Position numbers and translations under genes: made by a program. A stretch of DNA of 64,000 bases. It comes from Syntrophosphaera sp035450685 (GTDB taxonomy: Bacteria; Cloacimonadota; Cloacimonadia; Cloacimonadales; Cloacimonadaceae). The notes below the pieces were generated by a model. The model ran no database searches. It worked only from the letters and a program-made list of their open reading frames with translations, and was not told the origin of the DNA. Shown here one piece after another: positions 17,620 to 25,750 of this stretch. The stretch is taken from positions 62,001 through 126,000 of the forward strand of contig DAOTNF010000003.1 in NCBI GenBank assembly GCA_035450685.1, read 5' to 3'. Numbering within the stretch: the stretch's first letter is position 1; every line of letters begins with the position of its first letter.

Positions 17620-18723
17620 CTATTCAAGATATGAAAGGGGGTTGACAGCCTTGCCATCTTTGCGCAATTCAAAATGCAATGACGGCTGGGATGCCGAGCC
17701 GGTAGCCCCGGACTTGGCAATTTGCTGGCCTTTTTTCACACTTGCGCCCTTGCTTACCAAAAGCTCGTTATTATAGGCGTAAACCGTAAAGAACCCGTTT
17801 TTGTGGTCAATGATCACCAGTTTCCCCTGACCGCCGTAACTGCCTGAAAAAACCACCTCCCCTTTGTCGGCGGCAACAACCGGTGTCCATTCCGGAGCAG
17901 CTATCTCTATGCCGTTACAGACCACGGAAGTGCCATATGAGCGGGTTTCCTCGCCAAATTGTCTGATAATCCTGCCTTTCAGAGGCCAGGCTATGGTTCT
18001 GGCGCTGAATTTGTAGGATGCCGGTTCACTGTCGTCTGTCCTGGATGTCAGTCTGCTGATCAAAGACTCGAGCTCTGCCGCGTCCTTTCTAAGGCGAGCT
18101 ATTTGATCGCGCATCTTTTGCTGTTCTCTGGTCAACCTTTTGTTTTCGCTTTCCAGGTTTCTCACATCGCGATCAAGTCTTTGGATTGTTGTGGTTTTGC
18201 TGCGCACATCCTGCAACACGAGCTTGTGTTCGGTGCTTTTCCGCTCTTTTTCAATGGTCAGGTTTCCCTGAACCACGCCCAGATTATCCAGTTTGTTTCT
18301 GGTCTGAGTGCTCATCAGCGCCAGATAATGCTGATCGCGATGGCGCAATTTGTTTGTTCTGCTGGCCAGGTCACGCCGGATCAGCGCGGAAATCTGATTG
18401 TTTTGCAGGCTGTTCAAATCCCTGATCTGCTCCTCGACCGTGCGCAATTCGCTGGAAACCAGGTTCAGCATGTCTCTCTTTTCTTTTTCCTGCCGTTGAG
18501 AAACCTTCAGTTCTGCGTCTGTCTTTTTCTTTGTGCTTTGCGCGCTTTGTATGCGTGACTGATTCTGGGTTTTCTTTTTCTCACTCTGCTGCACCTTTTT
18601 CTCCGCAGACTGGAGATCTTTCTTCAGTTTATCGAGCTGCTTCATCTTGTCGCTCAACTCATCCGCGTTTAGCGTGAGTGCAAACAGCAAGGCCAGAATT
18701 ATGGTTATTAATCTATTTTTCAT
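17620..18723 (-). CDS. EnvC-like amidase activator with degenerate LytM/M23 domain
   Basis: A 367-residue exported protein. It has a signal peptide (LITIILALLFALTLNADE), then about 210 residues of charged coiled coil, then a LytM/M23 domain from about residue 250. The zinc and catalytic positions are lost: HxGID is NGIEIAAP, the YAH motif is YAYNN and HxHFE is SLHFELR. Inactive LytM domains with coiled coils are typical of EnvC and related activators of cell-division amidases. It starts an operon with the Sua5/phosphatase fusion, purL, LiaF-like and patatin genes. No ftsEX or amidase gene is in the window. Confidence 0.8.
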   Translation of the reverse strand: MKNRLITIILALLFALTLNADELSDKMKQLDKLKKDLQSAEKKVQQSEKKKTQNQSRIQSAQSTKKKTDAELKVSQRQEKEKRDMLNLVSSELRTVEEQIRDLNSLQNNQISALIRRDLASRTNKLRHRDQHYLALMSTQTRNKLDNLGVVQGNLTIEKERKSTEHKLVLQDVRSKTTTIQRLDRDVRNLESENKRLTREQQKMRDQIARLRKDAAELESLISRLTSRTDDSEPASYKFSARTIAWPLKGRIIRQFGEETRSYGTSVVCNGIEIAAPEWTPVVAADKGEVVFSGSYGGQGKLVIIDHKNGFFTVYAYNNELLVSKGASVKKGQQIAKSGATGSASQPSLHFELRKDGKAVNPLSYLE

Positions 18724-18752
18724 ATCGATGCACCTAATACTCTTCTAATTAA

Positions 18753-18782
18753 CCATATTGAAAACACGCCCCTCAGTGTCAA
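18753..18782 (-). promoter_or_regulatory. possible promoter of the envC-like operon
   Basis: On the minus strand a perfect TTGACA (18782-18777) is followed after 16 bp by CAATAT (18760-18755), a poor -10. It lies 30 bp upstream of the coding start. The -35 is good and the -10 weak, so this is tentative. Confidence 0.35.
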
Positions 18783-18965
18783 TGCAATTCTGTGTTAAGC
18801 CCCGATATCGGTGGATATTTTACAACAGGGAGAGAGCTTCTGATGAAACAAAGTTCTGATTCACCCGCGGCTACCCCAGGCAGGGAAGGACAAACTCCTT
18901 TATCAAAAGCCTTTTTACAGATCGAACAGCTAAACCTATCTATTCTGATTCAAATGGCCTCATAC

Positions 18966-19009
18966 GCTCATGACTCATTGATCACTAATTGATCGCTGAC
19001 CAATCGCCC
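18966..19009 (+). repeat. family C: four tandem 11-bp units, locus C1
   Basis: Four consecutive 11-bp units: GCTCATGACTC, ATTGATCACTA, ATTGATCGCTG and ACCAATCGCCC. They are followed by a weak CCG/CGG inverted repeat and CATCAATGGGCGTTCAA. The locus lies in the 664-bp gap between the envC-like gene and secF, 130 bp before repeat copy A3. The rest of that gap up to 18965 holds no convincing gene. Similar arrays are at 39339 and 55520. Confidence 0.65.
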
Positions 19010-19138
19010 AACCGATTATCGTTCGGACATCAATGGGCGTTCAATACATAGTCAGGGAATGAGGAGAACATGACGAAAATCTTCTTAATGTATTGGAAAT
19101 ATTGACGTGGAAAGGTGGTAAGGTTCCCCCGAAACAAG

Positions 19139-19332
19139 CACCTCAGTCTAAAAACAATCGGCATCATTTGCTTGACAATCGCATAAATAATCCTATATAA
19201 TCCGCAAAATGCTTCATAGCTCCGTCCTTCGCTGCTACTGGCTTTGGTGCCATCATCCTTAGGTCATCCCTCACCGGGTTAAGGATGACCTAAGGAAGAT
19301 ATAGACTTAACCTCAGCATGCAAATGAGAGGG
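19139..19332 (+). repeat. family A dispersed repeat, copy A3 (with promoter block)
   Basis: Contains the left block (CTAAAAACAATCGGCATC, then a perfect sigma-70 promoter), the CTTCATAG/GCTGCTACTGGCTTTGG segment, the palindrome (TCATCCTTAGGTCATCC...GGATGACCTAAGGA) and a shortened right block ending GCATGCAAATGAGAGGG. It lies between array C1 and the secF terminator, 56 bp from the secF stop. Confidence 0.8.
19172..19201 (+). promoter_or_regulatory. consensus sigma-70 promoter inside repeat A3
   Basis: TTGACA at 19172-19177, an 18-bp spacer and TATAAT at 19196-19201, both hexamers perfect. Transcription would begin about 7 bases downstream, run into the repeat's palindrome and then towards the 3' end of secF as antisense. 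No open reading frame follows. Confidence 0.65.
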
Positions 19333-19334
19333 AA

Positions 19335-19366
19335 ATATAAAAGCCATCCCCGAAAGGATGGCTTCA
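19335..19366 (-). terminator. terminator of secDF
   Basis: AAGCCATCC (19341-19349) pairs perfectly with GGATGGCTT (19356-19364) around a 6-base loop. On the minus strand the hairpin is followed by TTTTAT. It lies 22 bp after the secF stop. Confidence 0.75.
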
Positions 19367-19387
19367 TCGTTTAACATTTGAATAATG

Positions 19388-20359
19388 TTATTTCTTTCTG
19401 GTGAGCTTCTGAACGGCTTTCTTCTCTTCCACTGCGGTTACCTTGTAGGTATCCACCACCAGGCCGGAAGCGAGGAAAATGGAACCCAGGGTGCCAACGA
19501 TGATACCGAGGGAGATGGCCAGGGCAAAGTCGTGCAACACCGCTCCGCCAAAGAAATAGAGCGAAAGCGCGGTGATAAGAGTTGTGCCAGCCGTGAGAAT
19601 TGTTCTGCTCAGGGTTGTGTTGATGGCGCGGTTGAACACTTCCTTCACAGGGTCTTTACGGTAGATCTTGAGATCTTCGCGGATGCGGTCGAAGACCACT
19701 ATCGTATCGTTGATACAATAACCCACAATGGTCAGCAGGGCAGCGATGATCTGCATGGTAATTTCTTTTCCGGTCAGCGCGAACACTCCCAGGACGAAGA
19801 TAACGTCAAAAGCAAGGGCCAGGATGGCCATCAAGCCGAAGGTGAACTCGAAACGGATCCAGATGTAAATGATCATCAGAATCAGGGCGATAACCACCGC
19901 CAGGATCGAGTTGGCCCTCATTTCGGAACCGGCCTTTTGACCCACGGTGTTCACTTCCAGGATCACTTCGCTTTCGATGTCTCTGCCGGCGGTGTATTCC
20001 TGCAGTTCCCTGCTCACTATTTCCGCAAGCTCAGCTTTGGTATCTTCCAGATTCTTGGTCGATTTCATCTTGAGTTGGAAAATGGCATTGCTTTCCGGAC
20101 CCACAAACTGGATTTCGGCATCATCAAATCCATTTTCGCTCATAACGGAGCGCAGTTTATCTATGGCCAGAGGCTTTACGTTCGGGCTTTTTGGATTCAT
20201 ATTAAGTGTGGCGGCAATTCCGCCTGTAAAGTCGATACTCCAGTTCAAGCCTTTGAAAACCAGTCCGCCGACCGATATCAGCAACATAATAATGGCGATC
20301 ACATAGGCGATCTTGCGGTTTTTGATGAACTGGAAGTTTGCGTTTTTGAATAATCTCAT
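19388..20359 (-). CDS. secF: protein translocase subunit SecF
   Basis: A 323-residue inner-membrane protein that, with SecD, uses the ion gradient to complete protein export. It has one N-terminal helix, a periplasmic domain beginning with the family motif SIDFTGGIAATL, and five C-terminal helices with GYCINDTIVVFDRIRED. I chose the ATG at 20359 because GAGGGGG lies 6 bases upstream; a TTG five codons earlier overlaps the end of secD. It is transcribed after secD and followed by a strong terminator. Confidence 0.93.
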   Translation of the reverse strand: MRLFKNANFQFIKNRKIAYVIAIIMLLISVGGLVFKGLNWSIDFTGGIAATLNMNPKSPNVKPLAIDKLRSVMSENGFDDAEIQFVGPESNAIFQLKMKSTKNLEDTKAELAEIVSRELQEYTAGRDIESEVILEVNTVGQKAGSEMRANSILAVVIALILMIIYIWIRFEFTFGLMAILALAFDVIFVLGVFALTGKEITMQIIAALLTIVGYCINDTIVVFDRIREDLKIYRKDPVKEVFNRAINTTLSRTILTAGTTLITALSLYFFGGAVLHDFALAISLGIIVGTLGSIFLASGLVVDTYKVTAVEEKKAVQKLTRKK

Positions 20360-20370
20360 CTTTGACCCCC

Positions 20371-21972
20371 TCAAATACTCAAGGTTTTCTTATCTCCGCC
20401 CAGCATAGTTTTTTCCATGATGTAGCGGACAAAGACAATGGCGCAAAAAATAGAGCCGATGACGCCAATCGTAAGGGTGAGGGCAAATCCTCTAACGGCT
20501 CCCGTTCCAAACTGATAGAGCACGAAGGCGGCGATCAGGGTGGTGATCTGGGAGTCCCAAATGGTCACCGAAGCCCTGTCAAAGCCGGTTGCCACTGCGG
20601 AGCGCGGAGTTTTTCCGGCATCAAGTTCTTCGCGGATTCTTTCAAAGATCAGCACGTTGGCGTCAACCGCCATACCAATGGTCAGGATTATTCCCGCAAT
20701 TCCAGGTAGCGTAAGTGTGCCTCCAAACAGGGTCATGGCCGCCAGGATAAATCCGACGTTGAATATCAGCACAAAGTCCGCGATCAAACCGGAAAGTTTG
20801 TAGTAAAACAGCATGATTAAGACCACAATGATGATACCAATCAATCCAGCCTGCAGTCCTTTCCTAATGCTGTCCGCGCCCAGGCTGGCGCCTACCGCCG
20901 AGGTCGATTCCACAATCAGGGGGGCTTTCAGGCTGCCCTGATCGAGCAGGATCGCCAGAGAACGGGCTTCCTCGCGCGTAAAGATACCGGTGATAATGGC
21001 CTTGCCATCGGGAATGCGGTCTTGGATATTCGGGGCGGAATATACCAGGCTGTCCACCACTATGGCAAGCTGTTTGCCAGTGTTGTCGGCTGTCACACGT
21101 TCAAAGAGCCGTGCGCCGGTGCGATTGAATTCCAATGAGATATAGGGTTTATTGGCTGTCTGCGGATTAGGGTCTTGGGAGGATCCGATCATCATTTTGG
21201 CCTTTTCCAAATCAGATCCGGAAACCTGAACCGCGGATTTGAGCACATAAAGCTGCCGGTTATCCACCGCTTCCTTGACATTCCTTCCGGTGCTGCCAAA
21301 GGCAAATTCGTAACCCTTGGGAACCAGTGACGCGAAGAGTGAATCGGCAAATAGGTTTTGCAGGACGGGCACATCGTTTTTGCTAACGGAAAAGGTGTTG
21401 TCTGCCGAAACCAGCAAGCGTTTGAACATGCCGTTCTGAGAAGCCATGGAATCCGCTTCGATGCCACGTTTTTTTAGCTCAGCGTTTTCCCGGCGTTCCA
21501 ACTCTATAAGCTCGGGAAACATGGAAGGATTTGTCTTGATGATGTCATCGATCTGGGTGACCACGGACTGAGCTTCATCGGCGGTTGCGACAAGCTTGAA
21601 GTTCAGCATGGCTGTTCTTTTGACCAAGTCTTCAGCCCCAGTGCGGTCTTTCGCGCCTGGAAGCTGAACCACGATCCGGTCTTCGCCGATCTTCTGGATG
21701 GTGGGCTCAGCCACTCCAAACTGGTCGATACGATTGCGGATGATCTCGATGTTGCTATCGACGGCATCGGGAATCTCCGCAGCCGTCAAGCCTTTGGTGT
21801 CCAGACCCAAAACGATCTGAATGCCTCCCCTGAGGTCCAATCCCAGATTTAGTTTTTTCTTGATAGGCCAGTTGGTCACACTATCTGGAACGAACAGGGG
21901 AGAAAGGAATATTAACGTACCCAATACAAATATGAGTATGAGCACCGGACTTAGCCAGGAGTATTTTTTCAT
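20371..21972 (-). CDS. secD: protein translocase subunit SecD
   Basis: A 533-residue partner of SecF. After one N-terminal helix it shows LGLDLRGGIQIVLGLD, the large periplasmic P1 domain with DRIVVQLPGAKD, GIFTREEARSLAILLDQG, and a C-terminal five-helix part with GMAVDANVLIFERIREEL. SecD and SecF are separate genes 11 bp apart. The start has GGGAG 9 bases upstream. A perfect 12-bp palindrome lies 72 bp upstream of the start. Confidence 0.95.
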   Translation of the reverse strand: MKKYSWLSPVLILIFVLGTLIFLSPLFVPDSVTNWPIKKKLNLGLDLRGGIQIVLGLDTKGLTAAEIPDAVDSNIEIIRNRIDQFGVAEPTIQKIGEDRIVVQLPGAKDRTGAEDLVKRTAMLNFKLVATADEAQSVVTQIDDIIKTNPSMFPELIELERRENAELKKRGIEADSMASQNGMFKRLLVSADNTFSVSKNDVPVLQNLFADSLFASLVPKGYEFAFGSTGRNVKEAVDNRQLYVLKSAVQVSGSDLEKAKMMIGSSQDPNPQTANKPYISLEFNRTGARLFERVTADNTGKQLAIVVDSLVYSAPNIQDRIPDGKAIITGIFTREEARSLAILLDQGSLKAPLIVESTSAVGASLGADSIRKGLQAGLIGIIIVVLIMLFYYKLSGLIADFVLIFNVGFILAAMTLFGGTLTLPGIAGIILTIGMAVDANVLIFERIREELDAGKTPRSAVATGFDRASVTIWDSQITTLIAAFVLYQFGTGAVRGFALTLTIGVIGSIFCAIVFVRYIMEKTMLGGDKKTLSI

Positions 21973-22043
21973 TGGCTTATGCTCCCTATTTCATGAATTT
22001 ATAACGATTTTTGACGTATTTGAGCCAATCAAATGAGAATGCT

Positions 22044-22055
22044 CTTGACGTCAAG
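22044..22055. promoter_or_regulatory. perfect palindrome upstream of secD
   Basis: CTTGACGTCAAG is identical on both strands. It lies in the 161-bp gap between the DUF3467 gene and secD. It also contains a possible TTGACG -35 on the minus strand, but no good -10 follows. It could be an operator; nothing else in the window identifies a binding protein. Confidence 0.3.
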
Positions 22056-22133
22056 TGAATTATTGCCCCGGCTTGAGCGTTGGCGTTAGCGGGTAATAAA
22101 GTCAGTCTGCAAATAGCAGTCCTTCCTGACCGG

Positions 22134-22439
22134 CTATTTATCCTGCTTGAAGCCCACAGGTTTGTTTTCGGTAACTCCCTGCACTTTGATCTCGCCAAAC
22201 TGGTTTTCAAAACCTTCGATGTTCTTTTGCAGGATTTGCAAAAGCTGCTTCGCGTGCTGGGGCGTGCAAACAACCCGGGTATAGATCCTGGCGTCAGGAA
22301 TGCCGGGCAGGATGCGGCCAAAATCAATGACGAACTCAGAAGGGGAGTTTGTGATCATGAAGAAATTTGCGTAAGTGCCTTCCCCGACCTTTTCGTCGAT
22401 CTTGATGTTTAATTGTTGCTGTGGTTGAGGTTGAGCCAT
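22134..22439 (-). CDS. DUF3467 family small protein
   Basis: A 101-residue soluble protein. Its core (GTYANFFMITNSPSEFVIDFGRILPG and VCTPQHAKQLLQILQKNIEGFE, in parts) is the pattern of DUF3467, a short conserved family of unknown function found widely in bacteria. AAAGGAG precedes the ATG. It follows the nuclease-helicase gene by 12 bp and is probably co-transcribed with it. No catalytic motif or membrane segment is visible. Confidence 0.75.
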   Translation of the reverse strand: MAQPQPQQQLNIKIDEKVGEGTYANFFMITNSPSEFVIDFGRILPGIPDARIYTRVVCTPQHAKQLLQILQKNIEGFENQFGEIKVQGVTENKPVGFKQDK

Positions 22440-22451
22440 TGGTATTCTCCT

Positions 22452-25400
22452 TTATTCTGGCATAATTTGCTTAGCTGGGATTAAGTTTCCGGCAGCTTGT
22501 ATTTTGTCCAATAAAAAAGCGAAATGCTGCGAGCCAAGGCACATTTCCCGGTTACCCAGGATAAGCACCCGCTCTTGAGCCCTGCTGAGGGCCACGTTGA
22601 GTTTCCGATCCACCGATCCATCCGGTGAAAGCGACATCAGGCTACTTAACGCGCTGTTGTCATGGATCGGAAGGGTCAGGATCATATTTTTCCTTTCGGA
22701 ACCTTGAAAGCGTTCCACTGTATCCACGGTAATCGCCTTCTGTTCTTCTTTCAGCTCCTGGAAAATGGCGTGGATCATCGCCCTGTATGGAGCCACGATC
22801 CCTATATCTGTGGAGTAATCCTGTATTATCGCTTCTTTCTGAAAAAGATCCAGTAAATGGCATAGCAGCTTTACCTGAAAGGTATCATAGTAGGGCGTGG
22901 TTGTGCGCGGGCAATCGATCCAGATCACGCGGGAAGCCAGAAGTGCGTTGCCGTGAGGGGGCAGGTTTTCCTTTTGTTTGGGCAAACTGGATATCAACCT
23001 GTCCTGATAGTAGTGCTGGATCAAAGCGGCAATCTCTTCATGCATGCGGTAGTGATGCCTTAACAGTGAATTGGTGTGCTGCCATCCATTCCGCATACAC
23101 ACCCGCGTCAGACGTTCCAACAGCGACTGGCTGTAATGGCCATAGCAAAGTTCTTTCAGGCGGGGATGGGAAAACCGAAATCCGTGGCCTGACATGGCTG
23201 TTATCGGCGGCAACTGATTCTGGTCTCCGATCAAGATGGTCTTTTTAACTTTTGACACAATGCCCAGAATGCTGTTTTCCACAATCTGCGAAGCTTCGTC
23301 TATAATCAACTGGTCAAAACTGACCAGCCTCAACATATCCGGCAGCCAGCCAGCACAACTGGAAACGGTCGCCACCCATATCCTGTTGCCTCGCAAGGCC
23401 TCATCGATTTGCCGGTAGCTCTTTCCGTGTATTATATTGCTGAGCAGTTCTTCATCCACATCTTGCGAATTACCAGTGCGGATGTAGGGTATTTCAGCTT
23501 TTTTCAGGCATCCGCAGATTTCATCAACTGCCCTGTTGGTGAAGCTCAGGATCAGAATCCTGTCATCGCTATCACGATATTGGCGGGCAATGTATTCTTT
23601 TAACAACCCGGAAGTTTTCCCCGTGCCAGGCGGCCCCTGGACAATATGGTATTCCTGTGAAGCACACAAGCGGGCAAGCGTGGATTCCAGGTTTTCATCC
23701 GGCTTTTCTAAATTCTTGTCAGTTTGCGGTTCACGTAATCCCAGCCACAGCTCTCTGGTGGAAGGCAGGCTTTGCAGAAAGCTGAACAAAGACGACAGGG
23801 GAGAATAAAGTGATGCTTCCATAATATCATTTTCCATGGACCAGGTGCACTCATGCAATTGTCCGGGGGGCAATCTAAGTCCACCGCGGATGGACACCTC
23901 CACTGTATCGTCATTGAAATCGCTTATCTGGCCACGTACAATCTGCTGCTTTTGGATGGGAAGATTGTTTTTGTAGAGTACAACCACATCCCCCACCCGG
24001 AAGTTGGATATATAGTCGTCTTTAGGAGCCACAAAACGAATTACATCGAATTCCGCGGAATCTACCTCCAGAGGGCTCAGCAGCCGATATCTTTGCCGTT
24101 TTTGCTCTGCCCCCATCCTCCATAAGGCGTTGTGGCCATATACCGACTCGCTACTCAATCCGCCAATCTTGACTTGCCATATTTCCCGTACCGCAAGCCT
24201 GCATTGCTCCAAAAACCATTCACGTTCATAGTCTTCAAGCGACTTCAAAGTGCTGACGATTAGCTTTATACTGTCTGCAATATAAGGCGGATAAGCACCA
24301 GTATCTGCAGAAGGCAGCCAGTTGAAAAAAATGGAAGAATCTTCCGCCAGCCGGTGCATGATGCCCACAATCCTGTTTCGGCAAAGCAGCAGCTCCTGCT
24401 CCAGTTGAATCGTGTTGGAAACGCTCCTGAGGCTGTTTTCTTCCGCTGCCGAGTAGAGGATGCTGCTGGTGCCCCTTGAAGAGTTCTCGAAACAGTTTCT
24501 GATAATCATATTGTAGGCTATGACCTGCATCTGATGTTCTTTGTAAACGTCAAAACGGGGCGCTTTCCCGCTCTTCAGCTCCACAATATGTGGAATTCCT
24601 TTCAGGAACCACAGGATATCCAACCGGCCTTGCAATCCATAATCCGGATTAATAAAGGATGGCTCCAGTTGCAGGGGATTATCCTGGACCATGTTGGCAA
24701 ATTTCTGCATCTGGGACAGATGGTTATTGCGGCTGGTATTGTAGATTTCCAGGGCGGTCTTTTCACCCAAGCTAACCATCTGGATTGACTGGCAGGCCAA
24801 ACCGTGCCTGAACAACTGTTCATACTCCAAATTTGGGTCTATGATCAGTTCATCAAGTATATTGTTCACCATGGTACCTTGGGCCATGCTGCTTTTGGAT
24901 GCCTCCTTGAGCATCTGTCTGACTATAAACAACTCTGGATGGGAGTCCTCTTGGGTAAAACAACTGGCAATGGCTGTGGCATCAAGTAGAAAATCCGGTT
25001 CCAGTACCACCATGGTGGAGGGGTTGCTCTGCAATTGATCCTGCCTGCCCCGCACTTCACTGAGATCGAAACAATTAAGGCAGCAATACTTCCACAGTGA
25101 TTTGCTCAAAAGACTCCACCGCCTGCCTGGCTCATCCCGGTCGTTGAGGATGACATCGTACTCCATTCCGTCTTCAGTGCTCACCTTGAGCTGAATACCA
25201 CAGTTTATGCCTTCTTTCCTAAGCAGTTTCCAGGAAGTCACCACACAGCCAAAGCTAAGCTTCTTGCTGGGTTTGAAAGCAGGAAACGGTTTGGCATTGG
25301 TGTTTTTCAAAAAGAGTTCTGTCTCGGGATCGCATTGCTCTGGATTCAACCACTTCAACAAGGAGTAGAGTGCGTGAATGGATGAAGTAAAAGACTCTGT

Positions 25401-25685
25401 GCGGGGTATGAAATCATCCTCATGAGCCACTTTATTACATAGAATCCGTATCTGGTTTACCTGCTGCCCGAGATCCCTTGGTACTTCCAGAACAGAGTTT
25501 ACATATTGAATCCGCGCGAACAGACCTGAAAAGCTTGTTTTGCTGTCCTCGCTGAGCGCTTTGTAGATTGCCTCAAGCAGTTGGCGGACATAGAGAAGAC
25601 TGGTCTTTGGATCAGTTTCCGCCTGAACAATTTCCCTAAGACGCTGGAGCAGCGCCTGGGTTTCGGAGTTCTCCAAAAGAGGCAT
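22452..25685 (-). CDS. Dna2-like nuclease-helicase with N-terminal DUF4145/HEPN-like region
   Basis: A 1077-residue, three-part protein. Residues 10-115 resemble DUF4145/HEPN helical bundles (RILCNKVAHED, residues 80-90). Residues 345-395 are a PD-(D/E)XK nuclease core: GRLDILW (Asp355), VELKSGK (Glu369, Lys371) and QMQVIAY. Residues 670-1050 are an SF1 helicase of the UPF1/Dna2 type: GPPGTGKT (684-691), LIIDEAS, GDQNQLPP, HYRMH, VERFQGSERK and NVALSRAQERVLILG. Dna2/Cas4-type iron-sulfur cysteines are not evident. The likely role is DNA end processing or repair; a defence role is possible but unsupported by neighbours. Confidence 0.8.
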   Translation of the reverse strand: MPLLENSETQALLQRLREIVQAETDPKTSLLYVRQLLEAIYKALSEDSKTSFSGLFARIQYVNSVLEVPRDLGQQVNQIRILCNKVAHEDDFIPRTESFTSSIHALYSLLKWLNPEQCDPETELFLKNTNAKPFPAFKPSKKLSFGCVVTSWKLLRKEGINCGIQLKVSTEDGMEYDVILNDRDEPGRRWSLLSKSLWKYCCLNCFDLSEVRGRQDQLQSNPSTMVVLEPDFLLDATAIASCFTQEDSHPELFIVRQMLKEASKSSMAQGTMVNNILDELIIDPNLEYEQLFRHGLACQSIQMVSLGEKTALEIYNTSRNNHLSQMQKFANMVQDNPLQLEPSFINPDYGLQGRLDILWFLKGIPHIVELKSGKAPRFDVYKEHQMQVIAYNMIIRNCFENSSRGTSSILYSAAEENSLRSVSNTIQLEQELLLCRNRIVGIMHRLAEDSSIFFNWLPSADTGAYPPYIADSIKLIVSTLKSLEDYEREWFLEQCRLAVREIWQVKIGGLSSESVYGHNALWRMGAEQKRQRYRLLSPLEVDSAEFDVIRFVAPKDDYISNFRVGDVVVLYKNNLPIQKQQIVRGQISDFNDDTVEVSIRGGLRLPPGQLHECTWSMENDIMEASLYSPLSSLFSFLQSLPSTRELWLGLREPQTDKNLEKPDENLESTLARLCASQEYHIVQGPPGTGKTSGLLKEYIARQYRDSDDRILILSFTNRAVDEICGCLKKAEIPYIRTGNSQDVDEELLSNIIHGKSYRQIDEALRGNRIWVATVSSCAGWLPDMLRLVSFDQLIIDEASQIVENSILGIVSKVKKTILIGDQNQLPPITAMSGHGFRFSHPRLKELCYGHYSQSLLERLTRVCMRNGWQHTNSLLRHHYRMHEEIAALIQHYYQDRLISSLPKQKENLPPHGNALLASRVIWIDCPRTTTPYYDTFQVKLLCHLLDLFQKEAIIQDYSTDIGIVAPYRAMIHAIFQELKEEQKAITVDTVERFQGSERKNMILTLPIHDNSALSSLMSLSPDGSVDRKLNVALSRAQERVLILGNREMCLGSQHFAFLLDKIQAAGNLIPAKQIMPE

Positions 25686-25750
25686 CAGTTACGTTTCTTT
25701 AGAAGGTCAAACGGAACGGAATCCAGGAATCTGAGAGACGCCTGCTTCAT
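25685..25750 (-). CDS. 21-codon ORF bridging ftsY and the helicase-nuclease
   Basis: A very short frame whose ATG overlaps the ftsY stop (ATGA, 25750-25747) and whose TGA overlaps the helicase start (TGATG, 25687-25683). AGGA stands just before its start. The predicted peptide begins MKQASLRFLD and ends with basic residues KKRN. I see no family resemblance. The exact fit to both neighbours suggests that ribosomes are passed from ftsY to the helicase gene, which itself lacks a clear Shine-Dalgarno. A chance arrangement cannot be excluded. Confidence 0.4.
   Translation of the reverse strand: MKQASLRFLDSVPFDLLKKRN

Noticed and set aside
18792..18992. 66-codon plus-strand ORF upstream of array C1
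   Set aside because: It ends within the 11-bp units, has no ribosome-binding site and no recognisable similarity.
18966..19009. Tandem units considered as a CRISPR array
   Set aside because: Units are 11 bp and contiguous, with no spacers; no cas gene is near.
19388..20353. Long plus-strand ORF opposite secF
   Set aside because: Composition is that of an antisense shadow; SecF motifs on the minus strand are clear.
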